From Escallonia rubra (taxonomy: Eukaryota; Streptophyta; Magnoliopsida; Escalloniales; Escalloniaceae): a DNA stretch of 64,000 nucleotides. Positions 49,501 through 60,068 of this stretch are shown piece after piece. How positions within the stretch are numbered: position 1 is the stretch's first letter; each line of letters opens with the position of its first letter. The notes under the pieces were generated by a model. That model searched no databases, had not been told where the DNA came from, and worked only from the letters and a program-made list of their open reading frames with translations. The DNA lies in NCBI GenBank assembly GCA_033065855.1, contig JAVXUO010002452.1, positions 162,501 through 226,500 of the forward strand, given 5' to 3'. The translations under genes and the position numbers were made by a program.

Positions 49501-51098
49501 GTGCCTATCGTGAGATCAATCTCTAAAGGTCGAGCTTTCACCTTCAATCGTCGTGCAAATATAGGTGATACAAAAGAGTAGGATGCTCCCGAGTCAAATA
49601 ATACATGAGCATCTAGTGAGTTAACTGGAAGTGTACCTGACAGCACGTCATTGAATGTCGCAGCATCCTGGGACGACATAGAGAAAGGACGAGCTGACGT
49701 CCTAGGCCTCTGCCCCTGTTGAGACTGCTGAGTACAGCCTTGCTGACTCTGTCCTCCTCCCTGACGAGGAGTACTGCTCGCTGCTGCACTGGCTGTAGGA
49801 GCGGGACGGAAAGCTGACTGGTTCTCCCTAGCTGATGGGCAATCTCGAACCTAATGTTCTGTGCTCCCACACTTGTAGCATCCCCAGTAACTTTATAACA
49901 AGGTCCGTTGCCATGGTTCTTCCCGCACGTACTGCAAGGAACAACTTGAGAAACTGCTCTGGTACCCGGACCCGCACAGTGTAGACCGATGCCCTGGCCC
50001 AGGTGGCTGTCTGGACCCAAAACTCTGTGCCGATCTAGCTCCTTCACTCTGTGCACCCCTATAACCCATGTTCTGTACTGGTTGACCCCCAGAACTCTGT
50101 CTAAGTCTAGATTCCTGATGTGAAGCGGTTCTGAATCCCTGGCTCTGCCCTGTCCTCTGATTATGAGCACCCCGATATGGTGCAAAAGAAGGCAGTTGAC
50201 GCTTGTCAGCCTATGAGGATCTAACCTCCTGTCTATCCCTCTTCTGGCCACCTTGGCACTGCTCAAACCTTTTCTTGTTGTCGGATCTGGACTGTTCCAA
50301 TGCACGCGCCAGATCCACGCACTCTATGTTGCTCGACAACCGAGCCGAGATTAGTCCATCCCACAAACCGGGCCTAAGCCCCCACTCAAATTTCTGACAC
50401 CTGTCGGCCTCAGTCGGTAGCATTCTGTCTGCAAATTTGGCCAAACGTGAAAACCTCATCTCATATTCGTCCATTGTCTCCCTGTCCGCCTGAGTTATGT
50501 TGGTGAACTCTCTCAGCATCTGCTCGCGGTAACTCGTAGAGAAGTACCGCTTATTGAACAGCTCCTTGAACTGTTCCCAAGTCACCTCGGACCGTTGTTG
50601 TGCAGTCTTGCTGGCCTGCACCATCTTCCACCATTGGTTGGCCTCGCCTCCCAGCTTGTATACCGCAAACTCAACCTTCTGCTTATCCGTACGCCCAATA
50701 GCTCGGAATATTTTTTCCAATTCCGCAATCCAGGACTCTGCTTCTGTAGGGTCCACTGATCCGTTAAATTTTGCCGGATTTTGTTTGTTGAATTCACTTA
50801 GGGTACTCCCTTCCTGTGTTTGTGTGCGCGGCTGAACAGGGTTTTGTATACCCTGTTTCTGATTGACCAAATTCTGGACCATGATTGCCAAAAGTTGGTT
50901 CATAGTATTAAGATTGGCAGCCATGGATTCATGATTTGGCTGCTGCGGCTCTACAGGGGGTACCTCCCCAACTGGAATCTCCTGGGGTATGCATCCAACT
51001 AGAACCTCTTGGTCTCCAATACGACCCCCGGTACGGCCTCCTTGGCCTCAGGTGCGGCCTCCTCGGCTTCTGGCGTTACTGCTATGTGTACGTGCCAT
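46585..51098 (-). mobile_element. Ty3/Gypsy chromovirus (Tekay-like) internal region, fossil
   Basis: Minus-strand order is gag (about 49,680-51,098, with a DRETMDEYEMRFSRLA capsid motif), aspartic protease (about 49,150-49,680, with LFDSGASYSFVS), RT (about 48,660-49,150, with [12 protein letters not shown]), RNase H (about 48,050-48,660, with [15 protein letters not shown]), and integrase (about 46,790-47,990, with GRKCRTPLCWDEVGE). A C-terminal chromodomain (about 46,625-46,790, with VKILWRNH...EATWVPE) closes pol. The domain order and chromodomain place it among chromoviruses, Tekay/Del-like. It is broken, with roughly eight breaks. No matching 5' LTR is seen to the right. Confidence 0.9.
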
Positions 51099-51304
51099 GC
51101 TATAAAATAGACTATTATCAGAATCGCACAATTGTATTTGACAGAAGCAGCGCAATTCAAAACTTATCTAAACAAATAACATTAATAAAATTATGCACTT
51201 CTATGAATTACAAAGACATAAGCTTATTCTCTACTGAAACTACTGTTGCTTCCTAATAGAAAAAATGTAACTGAAGTTTTTTTTTCTCTCTCGCTTTCTC
51301 TATC

Positions 51305-51435
51305 CTAATTGTTTTTCTCCTCAATGTAGCTATCACATTCCATAATCCATTGCATTATCTGAGTCAGCGAGAACGTCACCGAGTCAGCATCTCCCAACAG
51401 ATTTTCTAACTCCATGATCTTCCTCCGGAAGTAGT
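51305..51435 (-). other. Coding-like minus frame left of the hAT, unknown protein
   Basis: A minus-strand frame reads ENLLGDADSVTFSLTQ and stops at 51,305-51,307. It is Glu/Leu-rich with a predicted helix-like pattern. I do not recognise it. A frame of similar character lies across the hAT insertion at 52,778-52,935. Confidence 0.35.
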
Positions 51436-52777
51436 TAGGGATGGCAATGGGGCGGGTCGGATGCGGGTTTTGCAAAATCCGAACCCGCCCCGCTACTCAG
51501 TAAAATTTGTCCCGCCCCGCCCCGCCCCGGTCCGGGTTATTTATGTTACATACCATACCCGATCCTGTGTATATTTAGGAACCCCGAACCCGCCCCGCTC
51601 CGCCCCGCTCCCCGCTGTAGCATGCAAAAAACCGTAATCAACCCGACCCGACCCGACATGTTCTACTTGTTATTGCAAACATTTAACTCTTTTTTAAACA
51701 TGTATAACACCAAAACTTGCACCTGTCACCAGATTGAGCCTGTAGGCAAGGAAAATGTTTATAGCTTGAATTAGCACGGAATTCCATGAACAGATTGAGC
51801 ATTGCACTGAGTGAAATCTTTTACTCAAAGACTTCGAAACATTTGTTGAATCTGTAGTATGACCCTGGAATCTTCTGCTAAAGCTTAGGCATAAGAAAAG
51901 AACAGAAAATCCCAACTAACAAAGCCATAATTTTCCAGAAAATCCCATTCCAGGAGAGCACTTTAATAGAAAGGCCAAAACTACCAAACAACTTTCGATA
52001 TTCCTCAAGCCTGTAAAGCCCAATGAGAGGCTTCTCCTTACAAAGCAAATACAAGCGCATGGCAATAGAGTTCATCAGATAAGGATCAGATTTGACAAGA
52101 TGTGAGGCCTGATGAGCCCAAATACTCCATTGTAAACAGAAAAAGGAGCTCAGAACATTGGGAAGTTTAATAATTTTACCTATGTGAACAATTTGAGAGC
52201 CGCAGATCCAAATCTGAGAGAGCCGTGCGCCTTGTGGTGCTGCGGTGGTGGTTCGTCGCCGTAGATCCAACTATGAGAACAAGCGTCGCAGTGGTGGTTC
52301 GTCGGATTTTGGAAGGAAATCCGATCAAGCTCGTCGGGCGTCGGCCGTAGCAGTGATGGTTCGTCGCCGTGCGAGGTGGTGCTGCGGTGGAGAGCCGTGC
52401 GAGGTGCGTTGGTCTCCAACTCGTGAGGTGCGAGGTGCGAGTTGCCGCGCCGTGGGCGTGCGCCGTGGGTCTCTGTCTGCCGAGAGAGATGGAGAGGAAA
52501 GCAAACAAAAGCTATCTAGGTTTTCATGGAAAATAAGCATATATATGTATAGATGGACGGCTCAGATTAATGCTACTATTAGGGTATATATACCGGGGCG
52601 GGGCGGGGCGGGTCACGGGGCGGTATGGGTAAATACCATACCCGCCCCTAACCCGCTGCGGGTTTTTTTTTTAAATACCATACCCGCCCCACGCCCCGGT
52701 CAAAGTCAAAAAAACCCGCTCCTATCGGGGCGGGGCGGGGCGGAAATCTGCGGGTTCGGATTTTTTTGCCATCCCTA
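51436..52777. mobile_element. hAT transposon, 1,342 bp, perfect 8-bp target duplication
   Basis: Exact 8-bp GAAGTAGT copies flank it (51,428-51,435 and 52,778-52,785). The 12-bp ends TAGGGATGGCAA and TTGCCATCCCTA are perfect inverted repeats. The next 100 or more bases on each side are rich in CCCGCCCCG/CGGGGCGGGG, typical of this widespread plant hAT group. The interior (about 51,680-52,540) has short unrelated frames and no transposase, so it is non-autonomous, perhaps with filler or captured sequence. Confidence 0.93.
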
Positions 52778-52935
52778 GAAGTAGTAGTTATATTCGTACT
52801 GCCTTTGTCCCCGAGGGTTATCAAAACCTCTTCTCACAAACCTCGATCTCTCTTGCAGTAAATCTCTTTCCTCCCTCACTTGGCTAATATCCACCTTTGG
52901 GGACGCCATCTGGCGGATCAGATCATCCTTTTCAT
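52778..52935 (-). other. Coding-like minus frame right of the hAT, unknown protein
   Basis: A minus-strand frame reads KDDLIRQMASPKVDISQVRE and continues Glu/Arg-rich, then FDNPRGQRQYEYNY, up to the hAT insertion site. It looks coiled-coil in its first half. The right side is cut by the first subterminal repeat of the PMD-ULP1 element. The family is unknown. Confidence 0.35.
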
Positions 52936-52940
52936 TAGCC

Positions 52941-53310
52941 TATGTAGCGGACGGTTACGCAGAAACATTGGTCTCCAACACTTAGAAATTTTTTGGCCAT
53001 TTTGGCCGTCCACTACACTATGTAGCGGACGGTTAGGCAGAAACATTAGTCTCCAACACTTGGAAACCGTCCGCTACACTATGCAGCGGACGGTTAGGCA
53101 AAAACATTGGCCTCCAACACTTAGAAAATTTTTGGCCATTTTGGCCGTCCCCTACACGATGTAGCGGACGGTTAGGCAGAAACATTGGTCTCCAACACTT
53201 GCTACACTATGTAGTGGATGGTTAGGCAGAAACATTTGAGATTTTTTTACCGTCCGCTACATAGTGTAGCGGACGGTTAGGCAGCTACATAGTGTAGCGG
53301 ACGGTTAGGC
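52941..53310. repeat. Left subterminal repeat cluster
   Basis: About eight TGTAGCGGACGG motifs alternate with CCGTCCGCTACA, linked by GTTAGGCAGAAACATTGGTC and TCCAACACTTGG segments that recur with a period of about 60-120 bases. Confidence 0.9.
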
Positions 53311-53625
53311 AGCCTAATTTAAACCCCTTACCCCACATTTCTTACCCATGATCAATCTGTCTCAAGTACTCAAAAACCAACCTGTCTCAAGTACTCAAAA
53401 CCACAAACACCACAACACGCAAAATACAAAATTCTTAAAGCAAATAATCAAACACAACACGAAGCCATAAGCACATTGCATTAAATAAACACACGAAATA
53501 AAATTTGATCCCTTATAAAAATGATATTACATAAGAATAAACAATGTCATTCGGTCTCGATATGAGCTCGATTTACAATATTCGTAATTATTCTAGGCCG
53601 TCCGCTATAAATTTGCCAAGCTATC

Positions 53626-54704
53626 CTATATCTGAAGTTTTCTACGTCTGCTTGATTCCAGTTGGCTGCCTTGAGGCTCTTCACTCCGACAAATGTAGTC
53701 CATGTACATCAGGACGAAGACACCACAATTCGACTGATTATGTTGCTTGGGCCTCCGTTTCTTCACTTTAACTGTAAGATTTGGCCTTGCCGGTACTCTT
53801 TGACCACGGAAAGAGTGGACCATGGCACAAAACTGATCCTGTGGAGAAATAAAAATGGCGTAAGCTACGAGATAACAATTACAATAAGCATATGAAGAAA
53901 TAGAAAAATTCCAAAAAACAATCGAAAGATTACCATTGCGTTCAATTGTTCTTTGAAAAGCTTTTTCACAGTCATCATTGGAGCATCGTCGTGGAAACTG
54001 TCGAGGATTGATATCACCATAGCAGACGGTTCATAGCAAACCAAGTACCTGTGAGATTGTTCTAAGAAAGGTGCTAGGAAGATGTCTGCATTCATGACGC
54101 TCACCGAACTAGGACTACTCGTAAAAAATGCAGTGAGGTCGCTAGGCTGTTTCCAATGGATCAAGCTTCTCTTCCCCCTCACAGATTTCCACCGTTGCCA
54201 TTCTCCACATAGCAAGCCATGATAAAGTGCATCCATTATAAAAATGTGGGGATACACATTTCCCCGCGGCCCCTCCCGATGCATCAAAAGTTTGCCGTAG
54301 GCGGTCAAAACCGAATCTTCCAACCAACGACCCGAACATAGGGTGGACATGCCGTCCCACGAGACAGAGTAGTCCATGTTGTTGGGGCAGTTCACACCAC
54401 TTTTTGATCGTAGCTGGGGAGGCTCGCCAAAGTAGTGTTGGTGGATTAGGTCACGTTTTGCCGGCTTTAGAGGCTTCAATTGATGCCCTTTTGGATAAGC
54501 AGGAATGATGGGGGGGTCGACCGGGTGATATTGTCCTCCTTGAGGTCCCGCCGACGGGACGAGTGGCAGTGACTCGGAGAGATTGAAGTTCGCATAGTCG
54601 AAGTCTTGTGTGACTTGACTCGGAGAGAGTGGTGTAGCCTCCGAGCCCCCCCCGAGCCAATCAAACGACGGCTGACTCCACTCGTCCCAATGAGCCATTC
54701 CCAT
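53626..54704 (-). CDS. ULP1-like (C48) cysteine protease of the DNA element
   Basis: Two exons on the minus strand, 54,704-53,934 and 53,839-53,626, are joined by a 94-base intron with GT (after AATG) and CAG ends. Together they give about 328 residues. The N-terminal half (about 1-110) is Pro/Ser-rich and low in conserved features. The C-terminal half has the C48 pattern: ADIFLAPFLEQSHRYLVCYE with the catalytic His, ISILDSFHDD with the Asp, and KQHNQSNCGVFVLMYMDY with the oxyanion Gln and nucleophile Cys. The usual HW pair is HR here. ULP1 proteases cleave SUMO-type conjugates. In transposons their role is unknown. The start at 54,704 is the first Met of the open frame, but the exon may continue from the upstream gene. 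Confidence 0.8.
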
Positions 54705-54719
54705 ACTCGATGGTGGCCC

Positions 54720-56379
54720 CTAAGCATCACCCATCCCAGGTACGGAGGGACCACCAAGTCCCTCGTTCACCCCTAAAGTCTGCCCCGAGGGATCACCGTA
54801 TCCCTTGCTCACATGGGGAGGTTGCCACCTTAGATAATCCATTCCCGGGCTCACGCCCGAAGGCTGTCCCGTGTAGCGGCTCACAAACTCCTCGTAACCC
54901 ATGCGCCAATATCTCAACATGGGAGCAAAGATCCGCTGCCATGGCATCCAGCAGATCCTTCCGCTCGGTCAGTTTCTTGAAGAAGGCGAGCAAGGCATCA
55001 ACCTACATCCAATTAGATGATAATAAGTATCTTTAAATGCGAACTATATTATTTGCCAAACTTACGAGACAAAATCAATTGTAAGAGGTAGAGGAAACTT
55101 ATGAGCTCGAATGCACACCCCTCATCAATCTGACCCCTAGGATGGTATTTCTCACCTCTTATCCACTTTATTGGGGCGATTCTTCTTCAGATGACACGGT
55201 AGTACCACCCCAGATACTGTTCGATGTTGATCACAGGGTCGGGCTCTGACACAATGGTTGCCGCGTGTTTTGCCACGATTCCAACAGTTCAAGTTCGGCA
55301 CCGCACAGTTCGAGTGCATTCACCTGCCCGAACAGTTGGACACCCGGTGGGTCCCTGTTAACCCTCATATCTGGGGCATCGGCCTGCAACTTCTGCAGGC
55401 ACTCGAAATGGCACATGACGCGATCTGGTAGCTTCCACTCTGCGATTTTGAAGCTAATCAGTGGAGTGCGTTGCAACCCGGAGAACGTGTAGACGAACGA
55501 CTCTGCAACCCAGCCCTCCAAATGTTTGTACGGCGCCCAACGCATTTGGCCCCAAGATAGAGAGTCGAACTCCCTCCGATAGAACGTGATGTTGTGATGG
55601 GGATCATGTCTCCTTGGGTAGTGGCTCTCCCTCCGACTGTACTCCCAAGCGCACAGTCAAGGCCACACGTTCTTGGTTCCCTTCCTACGGAGGGGTTCAC
55701 CCACTCTAAAATGTTCATATGACCACACCTGAGAACAAAGACAAATTAGAGTTGTGTCGTCAAAATTTATTGCGCACTGATTAATAAAAAAATATCGAAA
55801 ACGTAATTAGAAAGAGTTTAAAGATATACCTGCAACACAAGCATCTCCTCTGTGTAGTTTTCCGGCAAAGCCCTAAAGTTTTCTACCAACCACCTCAACC
55901 TTATCCCACCACTGCTAAATTCATGCTCGTGTACCAAAGTGAAGACGTACCTAGCAACTCTCTTATTTGCTGTGGTGGACTTAGGAGCAATTACCGGCCG
56001 CCCCGTCACCGGTAACCCTAAGATCATCCCTACATCCTCACCGTTCAACAAGGCCACCTATTAAGTTCCGGTCAATTTGTTGAAAGATATCCTCATGAGT
56101 AAAAACCCCAAAACCAATCCCACGCAACAATTGTTTTTTGGAGTTTGGTCAATCGCCAATTTTTGAATTACTTGGATCCTTCTACTGTGATGAGTGGTGC
56201 TCTTTCCTACGAATTAACAAAGATTATTTAAATAAACTAAAAGGTATACCATGTTTGTGAGAATAAGAAAATAAACAAATAATAAGTATCTTACTTGTTC
56301 ATTCCAGATGGCTGTACTAATATGATTTGCTTGGTCGTATAATACGGAGGGGTTTTCTGGTACAGGGTTAAAGACCATT
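54720..56379 (-). pseudogene. Plant mobile domain (PMD, MAIN-like) protein gene, degenerate
   Basis: PMD-family pieces occur in the right order. A first exon at 56,379-56,294 reads MVFNPVPENPSVLYDQANHI and ends at a CAA/GTAAG donor. A core piece at 56,057-55,829 has GEDVGMILGLPVTGRPV and ends at CAG/GTATATC. An exon from about 55,730 begins VWSYEHFRVGEPLRRK and contains GQMRWAPYKHLEGW and PDRVMCHFECLQ. A C-terminal piece (about 54,720-55,000) has MGYEEFVSRYTGQPSG. PMD proteins are related to MAIN/MAIL1 and are carried by plant transposons. An in-frame stop near 55,660 and a shortened segment before GEDVGMIL indicate decay. Confidence 0.7.
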
Positions 56380-56727
56380 TTTCGCCACGGAAATTATGAA
56401 AACACATAAAGTTTGGAAGTTTTTATCAAACGCTGGCAAATTGCCAACGTTATCACATGCATAATACATAAATATATACATGGAATTTAAAAATTACTAA
56501 CGATAACACATGCATAATACATAATTAAAATAATGCGCAATACTCACAAACTCTAGATTATACACAAATAAAGGATTCGTTTGTGAACTTACGTGATTAT
56601 TAGACGATTAAAGGACTTCTTGGGAAGAAATTGCACAATCTGCTCGCCAACGCAGCTGGTAAGTCAGGCAAGAAGAAACAAAGGAGAAGACTTTTGAAAT
56701 TAGGGGTTTGTAGTATATATATACACC

Positions 56728-57013
56728 GTCCACTAGATAATGTAGCGGACGGTAAGGAATTTAGATAAAAACAAACTGCTCCACTGTCCGCTACATTATC
56801 TAGCGGAAGGTGCGGATAAGGACAAAGTAACAGTCGTGCGGGACAGGATGTGACTCTTGTCAGCCAAAGGTCGTCCGCCACATAATGTAACAGACGATTT
56901 TTTGACTGACAAATGTCAGGGTCAAAAAGTAGTCCGCTACACTGTGTAGCGGACGGATAGCGGAGAGCATTTGGGTCAAAAAGCCCGTTTGCTACATTAT
57001 GTTGCGGACGGCG
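56728..57013. repeat. Right subterminal repeat cluster
   Basis: TGTAGCGGACGG and CCGTCCACT/TGTCCGCTACA motifs occur in both orientations, with ACTGTGTAGCGGACGG at about 56,941. The copies are more diverged than in the left cluster. Confidence 0.85.
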
Positions 57014-57124
57014 TTTTAAAAAAAAAAAAAAAAGTAGTTATGGGCCGTCCATCCTTTCAAGATTGACGGCCAGATTGCGAGGGCAAATTTGGCCAAGTTG
57101 CCCGCACGGTCAACAGATCAGCTC

Positions 57125-57126
<2 letters not shown>

Positions 57127-57160
<34 letters not shown>
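57127..57160. repeat. (AT)17 microsatellite
   Basis: Pure alternating AT tract near the rejoining point of transposon nest and EF-G intron. Confidence 0.95.
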
Positions 57161-57163
<3 letters not shown>

Positions 57164-57342
57164 TATTTCTCTCTGCGTGACGGTAAGCTTTCTCTGGAAG
57201 CTTTACCAAGTGAAACCTTAAAAGAAAAGTAAAACATTCTTGAAAATGACTGCATTGTAGCTAAAAAAAACCCTTTTGTAATTGTTTTGTCATTCCAACT
57301 CTAGTTCTTTTAGGAATTTTCATTCTCAATCTTATGCTACAG

Positions 57343-58275
57343 AACATTCAAGAGGCACATGCTGGGCAAATAGTAGCTGTGTTTGGTGTAGATTGTGCTT
57401 CAGGTACCCCTACTAGAGAGACAAGATATTTAGCCTCTTTTCTCGTAGTTCTGGGACTGACAAAATTGGAATCTCGAATGCTACAATAATTGACGTTTGG
57501 GAATCTTTGAATAGAGATTTTTGGATTCACTGTTACAGACTCAGTTGGACGTTTTGGTTTGTGTTCCTTTTTTCTTACTTCGATGTCATTGCCTGTCATC
57601 AGGAGATACATTCACCGATGGGTCAGTAAAATACACCATGACTTCTATGAATGTCCCGGAGCCAATGATGTCGTTAGCTGTTTCACCAGTTTCTAAAGAT
57701 TCTGGAGGACAAGTGAGCTGACTCCTGGAATATATATACATATGAACTTTTTATTTACTGCAATAATGATCACTTTCTATCATTTTTTATAGTTCTCTAA
57801 AGCTTTGAATCGGTTTCAAAGAGAGGATCCTACATTTCGTGTTGGTTTAGATGCTGAAAGTTGTCAGGTAGGAATGCATGTGCTAAAGATTTTTGACATT
57901 TAACTCTATGCAAGTTCAGATAGAGTTTTGTCATCCCACACCTTGACAACTTAAAGCTTTATAAGCAGACAATTATATCTGGAATGGGGGAGTTGCATTT
58001 GGACATATACGTCGAGCGCATTCGGAGAGAATATAAGGTATGTTTTTTGAACACAGTTATGTGTGTTTTGTGTTACTGCTGGGTCAATGTATCAATTTTA
58101 AGGATACCTAATGCAAGTTTTTTTGTTTTTGTTTACATTATCAAAGGTTGACGCAGCTGTAGGGAAACCTCGTGTTAACTTCAGAGAGACTGTTACTCAA
58201 CGTGCTGAATTTGACTATTTGCATAAGAAGCAAAGTGGAGGGCAGGGCCAATACAGAATGGTTACTTTTAACTAG
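57343..58275 (+). pseudogene. MEFG1: EF-G exons: end of domain II, domains III and start of IV
   Basis: Five exon remnants are seen. 57,343-57,403 reads NIQEAHAGQIVAVFGVDCAS. 57,603-57,712 reads [20 protein letters not shown] onwards. 57,793-57,867 reads FSKALNRFQREDPTFRVGLD onwards. 57,969-58,037 reads [17 protein letters not shown]. The fifth runs from 58,147 and reads [18 protein letters not shown]. The first four have good AG and GT borders and keep phase across joins. ESCQ replaces the usual ESGQ. The fifth exon loses similarity after GGQGQY, has no donor, and meets an in-frame TAG at 58,273. Confidence 0.9.
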
Positions 58276-58702
58276 TGAAGTTGTAGCCCAGCTACTGAAA
58301 TTATCCTAGAACGCTTATTTGTTGTTTGGGATGTCGCATCAGTAAGTTCACATATTTAGTTAATGATACTTTTGACGTCTGAGGCCTTTCCTCTGATTGA
58401 AGTTTTTGTAGTGCATTTAACTTTTTTTTGGAAATGTGCCAAGCTTATTTTGTCATCTACGAACATTTAATCCTTAGAATTTTCAAAAGTGACCTAGGGT
58501 CCCATTCGCGTGCATATGTGTTCATATTATGTAGTCCATTTCTAAGAAACAACAATTATGTAGGTTCAATGCAATGCCAATTGGTGCTTTGACGCGTGGA
58601 AAAACACTTTTATTGTTTTTCGTTTTCAGTTAATTCCTACTGGTACTAGCTCTATGGATGTGTTCTAACATTTTGGTGACTTTTTGATCATTTTTCTGGC
58701 AG

Positions 58703-59934
58703 GTATGTGGAACCACTTCCGACTGGGTCGCCAACTAAGTTTGAATTCGAAAACAATATTGTAGGACAAGCTATACCGTCAAATTTTGTGCCAGCAATTG
58801 AGAAAGGTTTCAAAGAAGCGGCAAATTCGTGAGTACTAGAGGTTTCTTTTGTCTATGGATGGAAAAATGGAAAAGAAAAAAACATTCTTTTGCCATATTA
58901 GATGAAGCTGCCTTCTAAACCATGGTGTCTACAAATTTCTATCTAGGTTGCTTAAATATTTTGCATCAACTGTAGGCTTGCTTTATAATTAACCTTCTCA
59001 TACAAGGCAGACGAAGAATAAATCAGCTTACTGTAGGCTTTGCTTAACTGTAAGCTTGCTTTCTTTGACATATGCCATGTAGCTACAAGAATCATTCATG
59101 TTCTACTTCTCGAGTAGTCCACCACTAGACAGCTTTAGTTTACTATTTACAGAGAAACTATCTCAGTGAAATCCTTTTACATTCTGATATCTGAAACTTA
59201 CCAGTTACATACTGCTTGCACCTCTAAGTATAACAGTATCTTGAAAAATAGTTTTCTATTTTATGGTACATCTTGATCATATGAAACACGTGATCACCCC
59301 GAGCTCCAATTCATAAGAATATTTAACAAGAGAAGATTCTAACTCTTTCTCTCTCCTTGCAAGCCTGCTTCTTCTATTACAACTCGTAACAACATTGATA
59401 AGTACATAGCCATATTTACTTGCCAGATATCTTGCTAATACTCGCACTTAATCCAGGTGCACCTTGATATCTAATCCTCCTCCAGGAAGATGACATTTAT
59501 CTCTGCCATTTCTTATCTTAACTGTTGTTATGAGTGAGTAATTATATTGTTTCATCTTTCGAGCAAGGAAGTTTAGATTTTTGGCCGAGCCTGCTCTCCT
59601 CGTATTATGCTCACTCTCCTCCACATGATTCGAAGTTACCGCTTCTATCCAATAAATATCCAAACTATTGCTCCCCTCATAAGTACCAAGAAACAAATGG
59701 TTCGCAACCTTTGATTGGGTAGTTCATATCTGAAGTTTTTATTGGTTGTCGTTGATTCTTATCATATTCAGTACTAACATTGTGCTTTTGTTTGTGCGTG
59801 CAGGGGTTCATTAATAGGTTACCCAGTTGAAAATATTCATATAGTTCTGACTAATGGGACATCCCATGCGGTGGATTCTAGTGAACTTGCATTCAAGCTA
59901 GTAGCAATATACGCCTTTAGACAGGTCTTCTGCT
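58703..59934 (+). pseudogene. MEFG1: EF-G exons: domain IV
   Basis: Exon 58,703-58,828 reads [20 protein letters not shown] and ends KEAANS before a GTGAGT donor. Exon 59,804-59,934 reads GSLIGYPVENIHIVLTNGTS through SSELAFKLVAIYAFRQ. Both have proper splice borders and no stop. The long intron between them (about 975 bases) holds nothing else recognisable. Confidence 0.9.
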
Positions 59935-60068
59935 TGCATTCAAAACGACAGTTTTTAAAAATTATTTGCTTGTATTTTTAATTTTTGACATGGTTGGGAG
60001 AATGTTACTTTCCACTCCACTACGTAGTCTCCTTCCACACATAGTGATGTTACCACTTTCCAAAACAG

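Larger units (their letters stand above)
52941..57013 (-). mobile_element. DNA element with PMD and ULP1 genes between TGTAGCGGACGG repeat clusters
   Basis: Both ends carry clusters of TGTAGCGGACGG in both orientations (52,941-53,310 and 56,728-57,013). They include a palindrome at 53,250-53,276 with 12-base arms and a 3-base centre. Between them, on the minus strand, lie a plant-mobile-domain gene and a ULP1-type protease gene. Such paired genes with subterminal repeats are typical of large plant DNA transposons (MULE- or CACTA-related). I see neither a transposase nor clear terminal inverted repeats or target duplication, so the superfamily is open. Confidence 0.65.
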
